In this document: positions 34,716 to 46,140 of the stretch, in pieces
How positions within the stretch are numbered: the first letter of the stretch is position 1
How the letters are laid out: every line of letters starts with the position of its first letter
Assembly: GCA_933228675.1 (NCBI GenBank)
Contig: OW121742.1
Location: forward strand, 113,477,555 to 113,541,554
DNA length: 64,000 bases
Direction: 5' to 3'
Source: Stomorhina lunata
Lineage: Eukaryota > Arthropoda > Insecta > Diptera > Rhiniidae
Program-made: the position numbers and the translations under genes
The notes under the pieces: model-generated
What the model was told of the DNA's origin: nothing
Seen by the model: the letters and a program-made list of their open reading frames with translations, nothing else
Database searches by the model: none

Positions 34716-37700
34716 ATATTTAGGAAATTTTCTACAGAAAAAATAACGAAAGGCAAAGTTTTTTATAGTAAAAATTACAAAAGGCAAAGTTTTCTATAGG
34801 AAAAATAACGCAAGGAATAGTTTCCTATAGAAAAATGAAGAAAGGCAAAGGTTTCTATAGATAAATTAAAGAAAGGCAAAGTTTTCTATAAAAAATGAAA
34901 TAAGGCAAAAATTTCTATAGAAAAAATAAAAATAGCCAATAATTTATATAGAACAAATCACGAAAGACAAAGTTTTCTTTAGAAAAAATGACGAAAGGCA
35001 AAGTTTTCTATAGAACAAATGCAGAAAAGAAAACTTTTCTATAGAAAAAATGACAAAAGGGAATGTTTTCTATGGAAAAAATGAAGAAAGGCAAAGTTTT
35101 CCATAGAAAAAATTACAAAAGGGAATGTTTTCTATGGAAAAAATGAAGAAAGGCAAAGTTTTTCTATAGAAAAAATGACGAAAGGCAAAGTGTTTCTATA
35201 GAAAAAATGACGAAAGGCAAAGTTTTTCTATAGAAAAAATGACGAAAGGCAAAGTTTTTCTATAGAAAAATGAAGAAAGGCAAAGTTTTTCTATAGAAAA
35301 AATGACGAAAGGCAAAGTTTTTCTATAGAAAAAATGACGAAAGGCAAAGTTTTTCTATAGAAAAAATGACAAAAGGCAAAGTTTTTCTATAGAAAAAATG
35401 ACGAAAGGCAAAGTTTTTCTATAGAAAAAATGACGAAAGGCAAAGTTTTTCTATAGAAAAAATGACGAAAGGCAAAGTTTTTCTATAGAAAAAATGACGA
35501 AAGGCAAAGTTTTTCTATAGAAAAAATGACGAAAGGCAAAGTTTTTCTATAGAAAAAATGACGAAAGGCAAAGTTTTTCTATAGAAAAAATGACGAAAGG
35601 CAAAGTTTTTCTATAGAAAAAATGACGAAAGGCAAAGTTTTTCTATAGAAAAAATGACGAAAGGCAAAGTTTTTCTATAGAAAAAATGACGAAAGGCAAA
35701 GTTTTTCTATAGAAAAAATGACGAAAGGCAAAGTTTTTCTATAGAAAAAATGACGAAAGGCAAAGTTTTTCTATAGAAAAAATGACGAAAGGCAAAGTTT
35801 TTCTATAGAAAAAATGACGAAAGGCAAAGTTTTTCTATAGAAAAAATGACGAAAGGCAAAGTTTTTCTATAGAAAAAATGACGAAAGGCAAAGTTTTCCT
35901 ATAGAAAAAATGACGAAAGGCAAAGTTTTCCTATAGAAAAAATGACGAAAGGCAAAGTTTTTCTATAGAAAAAATGACGAAAGGCAAAGTTTTTCTATAG
36001 AAAAAATGACGAAAGGCAAAGTTTTCTATAGAAAAAATGACGAAAGGCAAAGTTTTTCTATAGAAAAAATGAGGAAAGGCAAAGTTTTTCTATAGAAAAA
36101 ATGACGAAAGGCAAAGTTTTTCTATAGAAAAAATGACGAAAGGCAAAGTTTTTCTATAGAAAAAATGACGAAAGGCAAAGTTTTTCTATAGAAAAAATGA
36201 CGAAAGGCAAAGTTTTTCTATAGAAAAAATGACGAAAGGCAAAGTTTTTCTATAGAAAAAATGACGAAAGGCAAATTTTTTCTATAGAAAAAATGACGAA
36301 AGGCAAATTTTTTCTATAGAAAAAATGACGAAAGGCAAATTTTTTCTATAGAAAAAATGACGAAAGGCAAAGTTATTCTATAGAAAAAATGACGAAAGGC
36401 AAAGTTTTTCTATAGAAAAAATGACGAAAGGCAAAGTTATTCTATAGAAAAAATGACGAAAGGCAAAGTTTTTCTATAGAAAAAATGACGAAAGGCAAAG
36501 TTTTTCTACAGAAAAATTGACGAAAGGCAAAGTTTTTCTATAAAAAAAATGACGAAAGGCAAAGTTTTTCTATAGAAAAAATGACGAAAGGCAAAGTTTT
36601 TCTATAGAAAAAATGACGAAAGGCAAAGTTTTTCTATAGAAAAAATGACGAAAGGCAAAGTTTTTCTATAGAAAAAATGACGAAAGGCAAAGTTTTTCTA
36701 TAGAAAAAATGACGAAAGGCAAAGTTTTTCTATAGAAAAAATGACGAAAGGCAAAGTTTTTCTATAGAAAAAATGACGAAAGGCAAAGTTTTTCTATAGA
36801 AAAAATGACGAAAGGCAAAGTTTTTCTATAGAAAAAATGACGAAAGGCAAAGTTTTTTTATAGAAAAAATGACGAAAGGCAAAGTTTTTCTATAGAAAAA
36901 ATGACGAAAGGCAAAGTTTTTCTATAGAAAAAATGACGAAAGGCAAAGTTTTTCTATAGAAAAAATGACGAAAGGCAAAGTTTTTCTATAGAAAAAATGA
37001 CGAAAGGCAAAGTTTTTCTATAGAAAAAATGACGAAAGGCAAAGTTTTTCTATAGAAAAAATGACGAAAGGCAAAGTTTTTCTATAGAAAAAATGACGAA
37101 AGTCAAAGTTTTTCTATAAAAAAAAATGACGAAAGGCAAAGTTTTTCTATAGAAAAATGACGAAAGGCAAAGTTTTTCTATAGAAAAAATGACGAAAGGC
37201 AAAGTTTTACTATAGAAAAAATGACGAAAGGCAAAGTTTTTCTATAGAAAAAATGACGAAAGGCAAAGTTTTTCTATAGAAAAAATGACGAAAGGCAAAG
37301 TTTTTCTATAGAAAAAATGACGAAAGGCAAAGTTTTTCTATAGAAAAAATGACGAAAGGCAAAGTTTTTCTATAGAAAAAATGACGAAAGGCAAAGTTTT
37401 TCTATAGAAAAAATGACGAAAGACAAAGTTTTTCTATAGAAAAAATGACGAAAGGCAAAGTTTTTCTATAGAAAAAATGACGAAAGGCAAAGTTTTTCTA
37501 TAGAAAAAATGACGAAAGGCAAAGTTTTTCTATAGAAAAAATGACGAAAGGCAAAGTTTTTCCATAGAAAAAATGACGAAAGACAAAGTTTTTCTATAGA
37601 AAAAATGACGAAAGGCAAAGTTTTTCTATAGAAAAAATGACGAAAGGCAAAGTTTTTCTATAGAAAAAATGACGAAAGGCAAAGTTTTTCTATAGAAAAA

Positions 37701-38015
37701 ATGACGAAAGGCAAAGTTTTTCTATAGAAAAAATGACGAAAGGCAAAGTTTTCTATAGAACACTGGACGATAGACAAAGTTTTCTATAGAATCTGGACGA
37801 TACGCAAAAAATTCTATAGAAAACTGTACGATAAGAAAAGTTTTCTATAGAAAACTAAACGATGGGCTCAGTTTTCTATAGAAAACTGAACGATAGACTC
37901 AGTTTTTTATATAAAACTGAACGACGGGCTCAGTTTTCCATAGAAAACTCAACGATAGGCACAGTTTTCTTTAGAAAACTGGTCGATAGGCAATGTTTTC
38001 TATAGAAAAAATGAC
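34716..38015 (-). repeat. Family H satellite, array H2 (inverted, 32-bp unit)
   Basis: About 103 units reading ATGACGAAAGGCAAAG then TTTTTCTATAGAAAAA on the plus strand, that is, the reverse of H1. Units from about 35160 to 37740 are nearly identical, with isolated variants (GAGGAAAGG at 36070, three GCAAATTTTTT units near 36270-36350). The last 270 bp switch to a CTGGACGAT/CTGAACGAT subtype, matching the H3 subtype. Confidence 0.95.
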
Positions 38016-39040
38016 ATTCATAATTTCAACATGTCCCTAATCCTTTCTTTGCTAATTTTTCTTTTGAATACCTTAATTTAATCCTTCCTTTTCGTTTTAC
38101 ATATACATATATCCTTACTTCTTTTATAAGGACCTGTTAATCCTAAATGCAAGACCAATTCGTTTAACAAACAATTCTTCAAGCCTTTCCATTAAAATTT
38201 CACCAGCAAAACCATTCAAATTTCAGTTATTAATCCTATTTCATTAATTTTCCTTGTATTCATTCAAAATCATTGAATGGAACAAAAATTTTGAACTCAT
38301 TGAGGCCTGAAAACAAACAAATATTTTGTTGAGATATAGGAAAATGAATAAAGGATTTAATTTTAATCCTTTTCATGAGTAAATTAGAAAAATCAGTGTC
38401 CTTTTGTTAAATAAAGTTAACGATAAGACAACAAACAATTCAGGACAATTTAGGGCGAAATTTGGAAAAAAAGAAAAATAATCCTTTTTAGTTTAAAATT
38501 GGCATAAAATTTCACAATAAATAGTTTCAGCCACACACATACAAAGAAATAAATTAAAGAGGCCTTTTGTTGTCAGTGTGTGTCACACAATTTGACACTT
38601 GTCCGAAAAAAGGACACTTTTACTTGTAGCAAAACAGGACATGTGTCATTTGTACTTAAACATAAAGACAGACATTTTTATAACAAGAGCACGAGCATGT
38701 CAAAGCATATTCTCTGTTCAAATGCGTAGGCTTTCGTTGTTGGATTTTGTGTCCTTTTTGTATCCTTTTTATAAAAATCAACCCCAATTTTTTGCAAAAC
38801 TCTCGTTGCTGATGGATTTAGTTTATATTTGTCCATTGATTCGAGCTCTAGCCTTGATTGTTGCTCTTTTACTAGTCATCACCTCTAAAATTTGGCCTTT
38901 CATTGTCCTTGTTTTGCCACGAAATGTCCTTTTGATATTTAGTTTGCATATGTGCAGATTTTTTCATTTCCCTAATGAAGAAATTAATGTGAGGTATAAG
39001 ACGACTTTTAAAGGTGCCCTATATACATACTCGGAATATC
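38016..39040. other. Non-repetitive spacer, no gene supported
   Basis: AT-rich sequence containing several AATCCTTT-like words. The longest frame (38599-39075) opens at TTG, its first ATG is at 38641, and it runs into the F satellite. See the rejected list. Confidence 0.55.
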
Positions 39041-40989
39041 AGTTCAATTCTAGTTCAGTTCTAGTTCAGTTCTAGTTCAGTTCTAGTTCAGTTCTAGTTC
39101 AGTTCTAGTTCAGTTCTAGTTCAGTTCTAGTTCAGTTCTAGTTCAGTTCTAGTTCAGTTCTAGTTCAGTTCTAGTTCAGTTCTAGTTCAGTTCTAGTTCA
39201 GTTCTAGTTCAGTTCTAGTTCAGTTCTAGTTCAGTTCTAGTTCAGTTCTAGTTCAGTTCTAGTTCAGTTCTAGTTCAGTTCTAGTTCAGTTCTAGTTCAG
39301 TTCTAGTTCAGTTCTAGTTCAGTTCTAGTTCAGTTCTAGTTCAGTTCTAGTTCAGTTCTAGTTCAGTTCTAGTTCAGTTCTAGTTCAGTTCTAGTTCAGT
39401 TCTAGTTCAGTTCTAGTTCAGTTCTAGTTCAGTTCTAGTTCAGTTCTAGTTCAGTTCTAGTTCAGTTCTAGTTCAGTTCTAGTTCAGTTCTAGTTCAGTT
39501 CTAGTTCAGTTCTAGTTCAGTTCTAGTTCAGTTCTAGTTCAGTTCTAGTTCAGTTCTAGTTCAGTTCTAGTTCAGTTCTAGTTCAGTTCTAGTTCAGTTC
39601 TAGTTCAGTTCTAGTTCAGTTCTAGTTCAGTTCTAGTTCAGTTCTAGTTCAGTTCTAGTTCAGTTCTAGTTCAGTTCTAGTTCAGTTCTAGTTCAGTTCT
39701 AGTTCAGTTCTAGTTCAGTTCTAGTTCAGTTCTAGTTCAGTTCTAGTTCAGTTCTAGTTCAGTTCTAGTTCAGTTCTAGTTCAGTTCTAGTTCAGTTCTA
39801 GTTCAGTTCTAGTTCAGTTCTAGTTCAGTTCTAGTTCAGTTCTAGTTCAGTTCTAGTTCAGTTCTAGTTCAGTTCTAGTTCAGTTCTAGTTCAGTTCTAG
39901 TTCAGTTCTAGTTCAGTTCTAGTTCAGTTCTAGTTCAGTTCTAGTTCAGTTCTAGTTCAGTTCTAGTTCAGTTCTAGTTCAGTTCTAGTTCAGTTCTAGT
40001 TCAGTTCTAGTTCAGTTCTAGTTCAGTTCTAGTTCAGTTCTAGTTCAGTTCTAGTTCAGTTCTAGTTCAGTTCTAGTTCAGTTCTAGTTCAGTTCTAGTT
40101 CAGTTCTAGTTCAGTTCTAGTTCAGTTCTAGTTCAGTTCTAGTTCAGTTCTAGTTCAGTTCTAGTTCAGTTCTAGTTCAGTTCTAGTTCAGTTCTAGTTC
40201 AGTTCTAGTTCAGTTCTAGTTCAGTTCTAGTTCAGTTCTAGTTCAGTTCTAGTTCAGTTCTAGTTCAGTTCTAGTTCAGTTCTAGTTCAGTTCTAGTTCA
40301 GTTCTAGTTCAGTTCTAGTTCAGTTCTAGTTCAGTTCTAGTTCAGTTCTAGTTCAGTTCTAGTTCAGTTCTAGTTCAGTTCTAGTTCAGTTCTAGTTCAG
40401 TTCTAGTTCAGTTCTAGTTCAGTTCTAGTTCAGTTCTAGTTCAGTTCTAGTTCAGTTCTAGTTCAGTTCTAGTTCAGTTCTAGTTCAGTTCTAGTTCAGT
40501 TCTAGTTCAGTTCTAGTTCAGTTCTAGTTCAGTTCTAGTTCAGTTCTAGTTCAGTTCTAGTTCAGTTCTAGTTCAGTTCTAGTTCAGTTCTAGTTCAGTT
40601 CTAGTTCAGTTCTAGTTCAGTTCTAGTTCAGTTCTAGTTCAGTTCTAGTTCAGTTCTAGTTCAGTTCTAGTTCAGTTCTAGTTCAGTTCTAGTTCAGTTC
40701 TAGTTCAGTTCTAGTTCAGTTCTAGTTCAGTTCTAGTTCAGTTCTAGTTCAGTTCTAGTTCAGTTCTAGTTCAGTTCTAGTTCAGTTCTAGTTCAGTTCT
40801 AGTTCAGTTCTAGTTCAGTTCTAGTTCAGTTCTAGTTCAGTTCTAGTTCAGTTCTAGTTCAGTTCTAGTTCAGTTCTAGTTCAGTTCTAGTTCAGTTCTA
40901 GTTCAGTTCTAGTTCAGTTCTAGTTCAGTTCTAGTTCAGTTCTAGTTCAGTTCTAGTTCAGTTCTAGTTCAGTTCTAGTTCAGTTCTAT
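39041..40989 (+). repeat. Family F 11-bp satellite AGTTCAGTTCT, nearly perfect array
   Basis: About 177 copies of AGTTCAGTTCT. After the first variant unit (AATTCTAG at 39047) I see no interruption until about 40988, where it decays into TATATAGTTCGGCTCTGAAC. On the reverse strand the unit is AACTGAACTAG, which differs from family E at two of eleven positions. Confidence 0.97.
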
Positions 40990-41697
40990 ATAGTTCGGCT
41001 CTGAACAGTTCAGTTATAGTTTAGTTTTTGATCCCATTTAGTGAAATATTGTTACCAATCATTCCCCTAACCTATAATTACTTAGTATAGCATACACTCC
41101 ATCACTATCAAATATCATTCTACGATTTAACAGGTTAACACTTTGTCCTTTAATCGTCCCTTTTCCCAACAAAGTGACAAATTGTTTGCAAAATGTTTAT
41201 TTTCATTGAATTTTCACCATTTATTTTTGAAAAGGTCTTTTCATCGTATTTAAGCCATTAAATAAATTTAACTACAAGCTGTTTTTCAAATATGCAATTC
41301 TCAATTTTATTTGCACTAAAAACAATGGAAATTCGTAGAACAATCGCTCCAACATATAAATATTGTAGTTTATAGATATTTTTCTGCTGCAATATTTTTA
41401 TTGCAATTTTGTAGATTTTGTGAATGTTATGAATGTTCAGTTTTTATTGCCAACAAATTTCCTGACAAATTTGTATAAAATTTTCATTGCTCAAATTCAA
41501 AGGATATTGGCGTTCATACACACATACATTCACACTTGGGCAACAATTTGTTTGCAATGAGAAATTGTTGCTCATAATTGACGATTTGTTGTAAAAAATA
41601 CATAAATAAATAATAGGGAAAAACAATTGTCAAAATTGTATTTTTAACAATATTATATTGACGGAGGAGTAAAATTTATGAATTTTATAAAAATTCT
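40990..41697. other. Spacer, nothing recognised
   Basis: Non-repetitive AT-rich DNA between the F array and H3. A 60-codon minus frame is not supported by any motif. Confidence 0.55.
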
Positions 41698-43862
41698 TTA
41701 AGTTTTTTATAGAAAACTTTGCCTATCGTCCAATTTTCTATAGAAAACATTGCCTATCGTCCAGTTTTCTATAGAAAACTTTGCCTATCGTCCAGTTTTC
41801 TATAGAAAACTTTGCCTGTCGTCCAGTTTTCTAAAGAAAACTTTGCCTATCGTCCAGTTTTCTATAGAAAACTTTGCCTATCGTCCAGTTTTCTATAGAA
41901 AACTTTGCCTATCGTCCAGTTTTCTATAGAAAACTTTGCCTATCGTCCAGTTTTCTATAGAAAACTTTGCCTATCGTCCAGTTTTCTATAGAAAACTTTG
42001 CCTATCGTCCAGTTTTCTATAGAAAACTTTGCCTATCGTCCAGATTTCTATAGAAAACTTTGCCTATCGTCCAGTTTTCTAAAGAAAACTTTGCCTATCG
42101 TCCAGTTTTCTATAGAAAACTTTGCCTGTCGTTTATTTTTCTAAAGAAAACTTTGCTTTTCGTCCAGTTTTCTTTAGAAAACTTTGCCTATCGTTTAGTT
42201 TTCTAAAGAAAACTTTGCCTTTCGTCCCCTTTTCTATAGAAAACTTTGCCTATCGTCCAGTTTTCTATAGAAAACTTTACCCATCATCCAGTTTTCTATA
42301 GAAAACTTTGCGTGTCGTCCAGTTTTCTATAGAAAACTTTGCCTATCGTCCAATTTTCTATAGAAAACTTTGCCTATCGTCCAGTTTTCTATAGAAAACT
42401 TTGCCTATCGTCCAGTTTTCTATAGAAAACTTTGCCTATCGTCCAGTTTTCTATAGAAATCTTAGCCAATCGTCCAGTTTTCTATAGAAAATTTTGCCTA
42501 TCGTCCAGTTTTCTATAGAAAATTTTGCCTATCGTCCAGTTTTCTATAGAAAACTTTGCCTATCGTCCAGTTTTCTATAGAAAACTTTGCCTATCGTCCA
42601 GTTTTCTATAGAAAACTTTACCTATCATCCAGTTTTCTATAGAAAACTTTGCCTATCGTCCAGTTTTCTATAGAAAACTTTGCCTATCGTCCAGTTTTCT
42701 AAAGAAAACTTTGCCTATCGTCCAGTTTTCTATAGAAAACTTTGCTTATCGTCCAGTTTTCTATAGAAAACTTTGCCTATCGTCCAGTTTTCTAAAGAAA
42801 ACTTTGCCTATCGTCCAGTTTTCTATAGAAAACTTTGCCTATCGTCCAGTTTTCTATAGAAAACTTTGCCTATCGTACAGTTTTCTATAGAAAACTTTGC
42901 CTATCGTCTAGTTTTCTATAGAAAACTTTGCCTATCGTCCAGTTTTCTATAGAAAACTTTGCCTATCATCCAGTTTTCTATAGAAAACTTTGCCTGTCGT
43001 CCAGTTTTCTATAGAAAACTTTGCCTATCGTCCAGTTTTCTATAGAAAACTTTGCCTTTCGTCATTTTTTTATACTTTGCTTGTCATCATTTTTTCTATA
43101 GAAAACTTTGCCTTTCTTAATTTTTTTATACAAAACTTTCGTCATTTTCTTTATAGAAAACTTTGCCTATCGTCATTTTTTCTACAGAAATTTTTGCCTA
43201 TTGTCATTTTTTCTTTGATCTTTGTAATTTTTTGCCTTCGTCATTTTTTCTATAGAAACTTTGCCTTTTTTCATTTTTTCCATAGAAAACTTTGCCTTTT
43301 GTAATTTTTTCCATAGAAAACTTTGCCTTTCCTCATTTTTTCTATAGAAAACTTTACCTATTGTCATTTTTTTTTATAGAAAACTTTGCCTTTCGTCCAG
43401 ATTTCTATAGAAAACTTTGCCTTTTGTCATTTTTTCTATAGAAAACTTTGCCTTTCGTCATTGTTCTATAGAAGACTTAGCATTTCTTCATTTTTTCTAT
43501 AGAAAACTTTGTCTTTCTTAATTTTTTCTATAGAAAAAATTGTCTACCGTCATTTTGTTCTTAAGAAAACTTTGCCTATGGTAATTTTTTCTATATAAAA
43601 CTTTGGCTTTTGTAAAAAAATTATATAAAAAATTATATAAAAAATATAGAAATTTTTGTCTTTTGTTATTTTTTCTATAGAAAACTTTGCCTATTTTTGA
43701 CAGATTATCGTAATTTTTCTATAGAAATTTTTGCCTTTCTTCATTTTATCTAGAGAAAACTTTGCCTTTTTTCATTTTTTATATAGAAATTTTTGCCTTT
43801 GGTAATTTTTTGTATAGAAAACTTTGCCTTTCGTCATTTTTTCTATAGAAAACTTTGATTTC
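41698..43862 (+). repeat. Family H satellite, array H3 (plus orientation, 31-bp unit)
   Basis: About 70 units in the register TTTTCTATAGAAAA then CTTTGCCTATCGTCCAG. It is uniform to about 43040, then passes into the degenerate GCCTTTCGTCATT subtype typical of H1 and H2. Together H1-H3 run plus, minus, plus. Confidence 0.95.
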
Positions 43863-44939
43863 ACAATTTTTTAGGTATTTTAATTGTAATTTCAGATAAT
43901 TTTGTAGTTATTTGTCATTCCCCTGGCTTCAGTTATCTATTGAATTTACACAGGGGAATGACTAAATGTTGAGATATTAATATTTTATATATTTTTGAAA
44001 TCTTTGTAAACTGAACCAGTCTTTAATACTAACAACTCATAGCTCCTAGCCTGTCAAAAATTCTTTTAAACTCCCCAAATTTTAAAGAATACTCCCACCA
44101 AAACCCTTTTCATGACCTACCCCTCATAACCATATCTTTAATCTGAAACCAAAACTATCTAAATCACAATTTAATTTTAAAAACTCCAAAATTTAAACAC
44201 AACTTGTAGCAACACCTACCAAAACTAACATTAGAATTCTACTAAATAGATACAAAAAAAACTGTCCCATAAAATATTTAAAACTTAACATATGTCCATA
44301 GAGAACCACAAGCAAAAGATACGACAGGATATATGACATGTCTTGGCATTTTATGGTAATCACAAACCACACAAATCAAATCATAGGCGTTGTCAAAATT
44401 ATCACCGAATAAAAATCTTTTCAAATGAAGAAGGAGAAACCCGACAATATAAAAGACAAGAAACATGAAAAGAAAAAGAAATTTAAAACTTAAAGAAAAA
44501 TCCATTAAGGATACACCCACTTTTTGGGCTCGAATGTTCGAAAGCAAGAAGATAGTTTGGAAGTTAGAAAAGAAAGGCCAATTTACTTGGAGGGTAAGTT
44601 TTTGTTAGTTTTATTTAACTAAACCATATCTAAAGGATTCACTTGTCTTTTATTCAATTCTTAGTTAATTTTTCTTTCGCCATTTGACCGGAAATTTAAG
44701 TTTTGTATTTTAGTAATTTTAAGGAAACATTTGCAATTACAAGACAAAGGATTGCATGTTATGGGATCATATCTACATACATACATACATACATACATAT
44801 TTATATAAAGTATGGAAATAATGTAATTCTTATGTTTAAAAAAAGGGCAGTTAAAATCAATGGACCTTCTTACCCTTTAAATATTAAATGGATCTTAGTA
44901 ATAATTTTGGCATTAGAAGACCTTTAAAGGAATGAAAAC
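43863..44939. other. Spacer with a tetranucleotide microsatellite
   Basis: AT-rich sequence with a CATA repeat at 44777-44797. No gene is seen; short frames on both strands have no recognisable motifs. Confidence 0.55.
43914..43962. repeat. Perfect 12-bp inverted repeat (hairpin) beside array H3
   Basis: GTCATTCCCCTG at 43914-43925 pairs with CAGGGGAATGAC at 43951-43962, separated by 25 bases. The GC-rich stem contrasts with the AT-rich surroundings. It could be a tiny mobile-element end pair, an RNA hairpin or chance. Confidence 0.85.
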
Positions 44940-45545
44940 AATAAACTAGTTAATGCTTGAAGACATAAAACTGCGCTCGATGTTATAAATAGTTTTCGAG
45001 ATATAGCGTTAGAAAAAAAAAATTAAGAGGTTGCGCTATAAAAAATCGCGTAACTCGAAAAATGTTTATTTTCTTGAACGAAATATAAAAACCATAATTC
45101 AACAACAAAATTATCTTTTAGTAACACTAATCATATTTTTAAGCCGATCAGTTGTTTTGGAAAAAAATTTTTTGTTTGCCAAAAAAAAAAAATTTTTTTT
45201 TTGAAAAATCTCAAAAATTTTCAATTTCAAAAAAAAAAAAATTTTTCGCAAACAAAAAAATTTATTTTCAAAACGACTGTTTGTATTATAGAAATAATTA
45301 TTGCTACTGAAAGATAATTTTGTTGCCGATTTTCGGTTTTTTACTTAGTTCAAGAAAATAAACAGTTTTCGAGTTATGCGAATATTTATGGCAGTTTTTT
45401 TATAAAGCTATATCTCAAAAACTAGAGCTAACCTAAAAAACGATTATCGCTATTGAATTCAACGTACTTGAGTAAATCTTCAGCCACCTTTTGTCGGTAA
45501 AAAAGTTATCAAAATCGAGCACAGTGTAATTGTTTTCATGAGGAT
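44940..45545. repeat. Imperfect ~600-bp palindrome
   Basis: The left half (GAAAACAATAAACT, CTCGATGTTATAA, GTTTTCGAGATATAGC, AACTCGAAAAATGTTTATT, CAACAAAATTATCTTT) is mirrored in the right half, read in reverse complement (GAAAACAATTACACT, CTCGATTTTGATAA, GTTTTTGAGATATAGC, AACTCGAAAACTGTTTATT, CAACAAAATTATCTTT). The centre is an A/T-run region at about 45170-45260. It is consistent with a degenerate foldback or MITE-like element. No coding sequence is seen. Confidence 0.8.
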
Positions 45546-46140
45546 AGCCTGGATCTTGATATAGCGTCCAGTTATAATTTTTAGTCATTCTATCATAGTC
45601 TTTACTTCTAGCTCTAGCTTTTGAAAAATCTAATGATGCAGTTCTATAGAGAAGAGTCTAGGTATTAAAGATCAATAATTGTTTTCAAGAAAAAGTTATA
45701 TTTTGCGTTATAAAATAGTAGTTATTGAAATGTGCCTAATGTTTTAAAACGAAAAGTGATCAAATTTGTCATCAAACTCAGTAGCTCATGCTTCAAATAT
45801 AGTTTCACAGTTTAAACCTTGATATTAATTTAATTGCAGAAGAAAATAACTTAATCTCTTATATAGTTTAGGAGATATTAGGAAATCAAAAAAAAAAAAC
45901 TCTAAAAAATTCTGTGTATTCGTTTTTCTTAAGACTAAAATTAAGTTGAATCGGTCCTATTTGGTGCTCCAATCATAACCACATGAAAGACGAAAGCCTC
46001 TTCTTTAGATTGAGTGAAAAAAATTCACCGAAATTTACCGATCATAGGACAAAGTTCAAAATTTTCTTGAAAAAGTCATGTAAATTGTTACGCATAATTT
46101 AAACAAAAAGTATTGCAGTTGTTTAGGCGTAACTTTTTAA
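45546..46140. other. Spacer, nothing recognised
   Basis: AT-rich DNA leading into family A. No gene or signal is supported. Confidence 0.5.

Noticed and set aside
32874..38015. Regularly spaced palindromic repeats that could suggest a CRISPR array
   Set aside because: Units have no unique spacers, the whole unit is repeated, there are no cas genes, and the sequence is eukaryotic in character.
38599..39075. 158-codon plus-strand open frame with a hydrophobic stretch
   Set aside because: It opens at TTG rather than ATG (first ATG at 38641), ends inside the F satellite, has no domain I recognise, and the hydrophobic run is what T-rich DNA produces by chance.
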